Shown here: in pieces, positions 60,077 through 64,000 of the stretch | Numbering within the stretch: the first letter of the stretch is position 1 | Layout: every line of letters begins with the position of its first letter | NCBI RefSeq assembly: GCF_016741785.1 | Contig: NZ_JAERRL010000018.1 | Location: forward strand, 36,763-100,762 | DNA length: 64,000 nucleotides | Direction: 5' to 3' | Source of the DNA: Streptomyces sp. 7-21 | GTDB taxonomy: Bacteria; Actinomycetota; Actinomycetes; Streptomycetales; Streptomycetaceae | Made by a program: the position numbers and the translations under genes | The notes under the pieces: model-generated | The model's input: only the letters and a program-made list of their open reading frames with translations | What the model was told of the DNA's origin: nothing | The model's database searches: none

Positions 60077-60649
60077 ATGAGCGCCATCGTTTACGCCCGG
60101 AAAGACGACCGGCTGGGCGAGTTCGCCCTCCGCCGCGTCGACCCGGCCGCCGACGCCGCACTGCTGCACCGCTGGCTGACGCACCCGAAGTCGGCGTTCT
60201 GGCTGATGACCGACGCCTCGCTCGCCGATGTCGAGGCCGAGTTCCGCGCCATCGACGCCGCCGGGGCCCGCGACGCCTTCCTCGGACTGCACGAAGGGCG
60301 GCCCGCGTTCCTCGTCGAGCGCTACGACCCGGCGCACGACCCAGTGGGCGCCGTCTACCAGGTGCGCCCCGGTGACGTCGGCATGCATTTCCTCGTCGCG
60401 CCCACCGACACCCCGCTGCACGGGTTCACCCGTGCCGTGATCACCACCATCATGGAGATGCTCTTCGCCGACCCCGCTACGCGCCGCGTCGTCGTCGAGC
60501 CCGATGTCCGCAACAAGCCGGTGCACGCCCTGAACGCGGCGGTCGGCTTCGAGGTAGCGGCGACCGTCTCACTGCCCGGCAAGGACGCCCTCCTCAGCCT
60601 GTGCACCCGCGAACAGTACCTCGCCACCCGCCAGGCCGTTCGGCCGTGA
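60077..60649 (+). CDS. desC: DesC-type N-hydroxycadaverine acyltransferase (GNAT)
   Basis: The 190-residue acyltransferase matches the siderophore GNAT group (DesC/AlcB/RhbD/IucB-like): WLTHPKSAFWLMTDASLADV near residue 35, PAFLVERYDPAHDPVGAVY, and the acyl-CoA region VGMHFLVAPTDTPLHGFTRA with VVVEPDVRNKPVHALNAAVG. In desferrioxamine synthesis DesC succinylates or acetylates N-hydroxycadaverine. The ATG at 60077 follows GGGAG. desD starts 11 bases after its stop. Its usual partners desA and desB are about 50 kb to the left. Confidence 0.87.
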   Translation: MSAIVYARKDDRLGEFALRRVDPAADAALLHRWLTHPKSAFWLMTDASLADVEAEFRAIDAAGARDAFLGLHEGRPAFLVERYDPAHDPVGAVYQVRPGDVGMHFLVAPTDTPLHGFTRAVITTIMEMLFADPATRRVVVEPDVRNKPVHALNAAVGFEVAATVSLPGKDALLSLCTREQYLATRQAVRP

Positions 60650-60660
60650 GGAGCCCCCGC

Positions 60661-62472
60661 ATGTATCTCGCCGCCGGCGCCCCCGCGGACGCCCCGTTCC
60701 ACGCCACCGACCACCTGACGCCCGAGCTGTGGGAACGCGCCACCCGCCACCTGATACGCAAGGCGCTCGCCGAGTTCTCGCACGAGCGCCTTCTCACTCC
60801 CGCCCGGGGCAGCGACGGCCGGTACACGGTCACCAGCGACGACGGCTCCGTCACCTACACCTTCTCCGCTCGGCTGCTCGCCCTGGACCACTGGCTGATC
60901 GACGCGGCCAGCATCACCCGCCACCGCGCGGGCGAGCAGCTGCCGCTGAACGCCCTCGACTTCTTCGTGGAGTTCCGCGACGCCCTCGGCCTGAGCGACC
61001 GGGTGCTGCCCGTCTACCTGGAGGAGATCAGCTCCACGCTCGCCAGCGCCGCGTTCAAGCTGTCGCGGCCGCAACGCTCCGCCGCCGAACTGGCGGCCGC
61101 GGACTTCCAGGACATCGAGGCGGGCATGACCGAGGGCCACCCCTGCTTCGTCGCCAACAACGGCCGTATCGGCTTCGACGCTGCCGAGTACCGCGCGTTC
61201 GCGCCGGAGGCCGGGGCGCCCGTCCGGCTGATATGGCTGGCCGCCCGCCGCGATCTGGCCACGTTCACCTGCGGGGCGGACCTGGACTACGACACCCTCA
61301 TCAGCAGCGAGCTCGACCCGGCGACGCTGCGCCGTTTCGCCGCCCGGCTGGCCGAGGCTGGCCTGGGGCTTGACGACGTCTACCTGCTGCCGGTGCATCC
61401 CTGGCAGTGGTGGAACCGGCTGTCCGTCACCTTCGCGGCCGAGGTCGCCCAGCGTCACCTGGTCTGCCTGGGCTACGGCGATGACGAGTACCGGCCCCAG
61501 CAGTCGATCCGCACGTTCTTCAACGTCTCCTCGCCCGACCGCCACTACGTCAAGACCGCCCTGTCCGTGCTGAACATGGGCTTCCTGCGCGGCCTGTCCG
61601 CCGCCTACATGCGCGCCACGCCCGCGATCAACGACTGGCTGGCGGGCCTGGTCGCGGGCGATGAGACGCTGCGCGCCACCGGCTTCGGCCTGCTGCGGGA
61701 GCGGGCCGCGATCGGCTACCACCACCGGCAGTACGAGCTGACCGCCCAGAAGGGCTCGCCGTACCTGAAGATGCTGGCGGCGCTGTGGCGTGAGAGCCCG
61801 GTGCCGAAGCTGGAGCCGGGCCAGCGTCTGGCGACGATGGCGTCGCTGCTGCACGTGGACGCCGGGGGCCGGCCGCTCGTCAGCGCGCTGATCGCGGAGT
61901 CCGGTCTGCCGGCCCACCAGTGGCTGCGCCGCTACCTGGACGCGTACCTCGTGCCGCTGCTGCACTGCCTGTACGCCCACGACCTGGCGTTCATGCCGCA
62001 CGGCGAGAACGTCATCCTCGTCCTGGAGAACGGCGTGCCCCGGCGGGTGTTCATGAAGGACATCGCCGAGGAGGTCGTCCTGATGAACTCCGCGACGCCG
62101 CTCCCCGAGGAGGTCGAGCGGATCCGGGTGGAGCTGAGCGACGAGCTGGTGACGCTGTCGCTGCTGACGGACGTGTTCGACTGTTTCTTCCGTTTCCTCA
62201 GCGCCCTGCTGGTCGCGGACGGGCAGCTGGAGGAGGACACCTTCTGGTCCTCGGTGGCGGACTGCGTCCGGAGGTACCAGCGCTCGGCCCCGCAGCTGGC
62301 GGAGAAGTTCAAGCGGTATGACCTGTTCGCCGAGCGCTTCGCGCTGTCGTGCCTCAACCGGCTTCAGCTGCGCGACAACACGCAGATGGTCGACCTCCAG
62401 GACCCGGCGGGCGCGCTGCAGTTCGCCGGAACACTGGAGAACCCGCTGGCCCGCTTCGCCGACGGCAGGTGA
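60661..62472 (+). CDS. desD: NIS siderophore synthetase DesD (IucA/IucC family)
   Basis: The 603-residue synthetase has IucA/IucC landmarks: EGHPCFVANNGRIGFDAAEY (ATP-binding HPxxK-like block, here GHPCFVANNGRIG), LPVHPWQWWNRLS, QQSIRTFFNVSSPDRHYVKT, GYHHRQYELTAQKGSPYLKM, and HGENVILVLENGVPRRVFMKD with the metal-binding end. It condenses and cyclises hydroxamate units to desferrioxamine E/B-type products using ATP. The ATG at 60661 has GAGGAG upstream. It is the second gene of the desCD unit under the iron box at 60026. A hairpin follows. Confidence 0.93.
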   Translation: MYLAAGAPADAPFHATDHLTPELWERATRHLIRKALAEFSHERLLTPARGSDGRYTVTSDDGSVTYTFSARLLALDHWLIDAASITRHRAGEQLPLNALDFFVEFRDALGLSDRVLPVYLEEISSTLASAAFKLSRPQRSAAELAAADFQDIEAGMTEGHPCFVANNGRIGFDAAEYRAFAPEAGAPVRLIWLAARRDLATFTCGADLDYDTLISSELDPATLRRFAARLAEAGLGLDDVYLLPVHPWQWWNRLSVTFAAEVAQRHLVCLGYGDDEYRPQQSIRTFFNVSSPDRHYVKTALSVLNMGFLRGLSAAYMRATPAINDWLAGLVAGDETLRATGFGLLRERAAIGYHHRQYELTAQKGSPYLKMLAALWRESPVPKLEPGQRLATMASLLHVDAGGRPLVSALIAESGLPAHQWLRRYLDAYLVPLLHCLYAHDLAFMPHGENVILVLENGVPRRVFMKDIAEEVVLMNSATPLPEEVERIRVELSDELVTLSLLTDVFDCFFRFLSALLVADGQLEEDTFWSSVADCVRRYQRSAPQLAEKFKRYDLFAERFALSCLNRLQLRDNTQMVDLQDPAGALQFAGTLENPLARFADGR

Positions 62473-62476
62473 TCCT

Positions 62477-62512
62477 GGGGGTGCCCGCCGCGGCGAGCGG
62501 CGGACACCCCCC
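62477..62512 (+). terminator. hairpin between desD and the TPR gene
   Basis: GGGGTGCCCGCCG and CGGCGGACACCCC pair with one mismatch around a short loop, five bases after the desD stop. The next gene converges and ends at 62518, so it may act for both. Confidence 0.7.
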
Positions 62513-62517
62513 TTCTG

Positions 62518-63708
62518 TCACCCGGCGCTGTGTGCCTCGTCCCCGGCCCGCTCCTCGGCCTCGGGGTCGAGTGCGTCGACGAACTCCAGACCGTCCAGCT
62601 CAGCCAGGCGGTCCGAGGCGTCGGTCGCCCCGCTGTGGTCGGACTCCAGCGCCCGCCCGAACCACTCCCGGGCCTCCTCGCGGCGCCCGGCGGCCAGCAG
62701 CGCGTCGGCGTACGCGTACCGCAGCCGCGCCACCCACGGCTGGTGGGAGGAGGAGTTGAGCTCCGGCGTCTGCAAGGTCACCACGGCGGCGTCCGCCTGC
62801 CCCATGTCGCGGCGGGCCCCGGCGGCGACCAGCCGCATCTCGATCTTGCCCGCCTTGTCGAGCTTGCGGACCTCCGGGTCCCTGGCCATGGCGAGCGCCT
62901 TCTCGGGGCGCCCGAGACCCCGCTCGCAGTCGGCCATGATCGGCCACAGGTCGCTGGCGCCGGACATGCGGCGGGCGGCACGGAACTCGGCCAGCGCCTC
63001 GCCGTACTTCTCCACGGCGTAGGCGGCGAAGCCGGCCGCCTCGCGCACGGCTGCCACACGGGAGGCGAGGCGCAGGGCGACGCGGGAGTGCGCGTAGGCA
63101 CGCTCCGGGTCCTCATCGAGCAGCCTGGCGACCATCACCAGGTTCTTCGCGACGTCCATGGCCAGCGTCTTCGGCATGCTCCGCAGCTGCTGCCGTACCG
63201 AGGCGTCGACCTCTTCGCCGGTCACGTCGTCCGGGATGGGCAGCCGCTGGACCTGCTCCCGTTCCCTGGTGCCGTCCTTGCGGGACCGGTCGCGCCTCTC
63301 CCCGCCGCGGCCGTCGCGCCGGAATCCGCCGCCCCCGCGCGGCCCGCCGCGCCCCGGGCGGCCGTCGCGGCCCCCGTCCCGGGATGACCGCTCGGGGCGC
63401 CCGTCGCCGCGCTTGCCCTCACCGCCACGCCACGGGCGGCCCTCGTACCCGCCGCCGCTCCGGCCGCCGCGGCCGTAGCCCTCACCCCGGCCCGACCGGC
63501 GGTCTCCCCAGCGGTCACTACGGCCATCCCGCCTGCCGCCGTCACCTCGCCGGGGGCCGTTGCGCTCACCGGACCCGCGCGGCCGGTACCCGCCGCCGTG
63601 GCCACCACCACCGCGTGACTGGTCAGACCGCCCCTCCCGCCGCTGCGGACGCCCGGACGGCTCGGACGGTTCGGAGCGCCCGGACCGCTCCTCGGATGGC
63701 TGGGACAT
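62518..63708 (-). CDS. TPR protein with Arg/Gly-rich (RGG) N-terminus
   Basis: The 396-residue protein has a disordered N-terminal 150 residues dense in Arg and Gly (for example RSDQSRGGGGHGGGYRPRGS and GGRSGGGYEGRPWRGG), like RGG-type RNA-binding regions. The second half is helical with TPR-like repeats (LVMVARLLDEDPERAYAHSR, AAYAVEKYGEALAEFRAARR, WVARLRYAYADALLAAGRRE). A short acidic end follows. It may be an RNA- or ribosome-associated protein, which is inference. CAGGAG stands about nine bases before the ATG at 63708. It lies only about 50 bases behind the rrn terminator and on the same strand as the rRNA operon. Confidence 0.85.
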   Translation of the reverse strand: MSQPSEERSGRSEPSEPSGRPQRREGRSDQSRGGGGHGGGYRPRGSGERNGPRRGDGGRRDGRSDRWGDRRSGRGEGYGRGGRSGGGYEGRPWRGGEGKRGDGRPERSSRDGGRDGRPGRGGPRGGGGFRRDGRGGERRDRSRKDGTREREQVQRLPIPDDVTGEEVDASVRQQLRSMPKTLAMDVAKNLVMVARLLDEDPERAYAHSRVALRLASRVAAVREAAGFAAYAVEKYGEALAEFRAARRMSGASDLWPIMADCERGLGRPEKALAMARDPEVRKLDKAGKIEMRLVAAGARRDMGQADAAVVTLQTPELNSSSHQPWVARLRYAYADALLAAGRREEAREWFGRALESDHSGATDASDRLAELDGLEFVDALDPEAEERAGDEAHSAG

Positions 63709-63754
63709 GAACGTGACTCCTGCGATGACTCAATGAGACGGACAGTTGTGACAA

Positions 63755-63803
63755 CAAAAAAACCTCGGGTTCCCAGCATGCACGCTGGGAACCCGAGGTT
63801 CCT
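63755..63803 (-). terminator. intrinsic terminator of the rRNA operon
   Basis: On the minus strand a 17-bp stem (arms at 63784-63800 and 63761-63777, with AACCTCGGGTTCCCAGC on the plus strand) encloses a six-base loop and is followed by a run of seven T residues (63754-63762 region). It lies eight bases after the 5S rRNA end, so it ends the rrn transcript. Confidence 0.95.
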
Positions 63804-63810
63804 AAAAATC

Positions 63811-63929
63811 GTCCGGCGGCGACCTACTCTCCCACACGGTCCCCCGTGCAGTACCATCGGCGCTGGAGAGCTTAGCTTCCGGGTTCGGAATGTAACCGGG
63901 CGTTTCCCCTCCGCCATGACCACCGGAAC
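63811..63929 (-). rRNA. rrf: 5S ribosomal RNA
   Basis: The minus strand reads GTTCCGGTGGTCATGGCGGA at the 5' end and ends with CGCCGCCGGAC, which pair with each other as helix I of 5S rRNA. The conserved internal segments CCCGGTTACATTCCGAACCC and GCCGATGGTACTGC are present. Length is about 119 bases. Compared with typical Streptomyces 5S, helices II/IV vary in a few positions. The 23S gene should lie to the right, outside the window; 63930-64000 is the 23S-5S spacer. Confidence 0.97.
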
Positions 63930-64000
63930 ACTAACGAAGTGCTCCAAGCGAACAAGCACACTCTTCAGTTGGAACACCACAAACGGCGGCCTCAAAAAGC

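Overview
The window is chromosomal DNA from a Streptomyces or a very close relative. Base composition is very GC-rich with strong GC3 bias, many genes start at GTG, and neighbouring genes often overlap by GTGA or ATGA. From memory, the gene order from the dnaE2/Y-family pair through sepF-like, der, cmk, tyrA, scpAB, parA, ald, pyrG, recN, nadK and tlyA follows a conserved Streptomyces core segment (roughly SCO1738 to SCO1787 in S. coelicolor). I could not align it.

Layout. 0-7.6 kb: a partial FAD dehydrogenase, two DUF202 membrane proteins, an XRE/TPR regulator carrying the only in-frame TTA codon I found in the window, a small conserved protein, and a LacI regulator with a GH13 alpha-glucosidase. 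7.6-10.6 kb: an iron-box-controlled decarboxylase/monooxygenase pair (desA/desB type). 10.6-15.6 kb: a broken PPOX flavoprotein gene, then an SOS-type cassette (dnaE2 and an imuB-like Y-family protein) with a LexA-box candidate. 15.8-21.1 kb: a HAD phosphatase and the ureABCFGD operon, with a GlnR-type site upstream. 21.3-26.3 kb: asd, a DUF5685 protein with a very cysteine-rich tail, and two secreted streptogrisin-like proteases. 26.7-33.5 kb: sepF-like gene, acyl-CoA dehydrogenase, MFS exporter, PAP2 phosphatase, I78 inhibitor-like protein and two Streptomyces hypotheticals. 33.5-48.1 kb: a minus-strand housekeeping block (pyrG, Nudix, STAND/TPR ATPase, ald, parA, RHH-like protein, scpA, scpB, rluB, tyrA, cmk, plsC, der). 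48.4-56.5 kb: GH15, GH16, glycosyltransferase, recN, nadK, tlyA and a small protein. 56.6-62.5 kb: an iron-box-controlled siderophore-interacting protein, a HAD-IIA phosphatase, a DUF1015 protein, then iron-box-controlled desC and desD. 62.5-64 kb: an RGG-rich TPR protein, the rrn terminator and a 5S rRNA gene whose operon continues beyond the right edge.

The most striking point is that the desferrioxamine pathway looks split. The amine-forming and N-hydroxylating genes (7.6-10.5 kb, minus strand) lie about 50 kb from the acyltransferase and NIS synthetase genes (60.1-62.5 kb, plus strand). A siderophore reductase-type gene lies between them, and each of the three units has its own iron box. 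In the Streptomyces arrangement I know, desABCD is one operon. Other points of interest are the TTA codon in the regulator, the LexA-box candidate upstream of dnaE2/imuB, the GlnR-type site upstream of ureA, the parA/RHH/scpAB chromosome-organisation cluster, and the RGG/TPR gene placed directly behind the rrn terminator.

All calls come from reading the sequence and from family knowledge. No database search or folding program was run.
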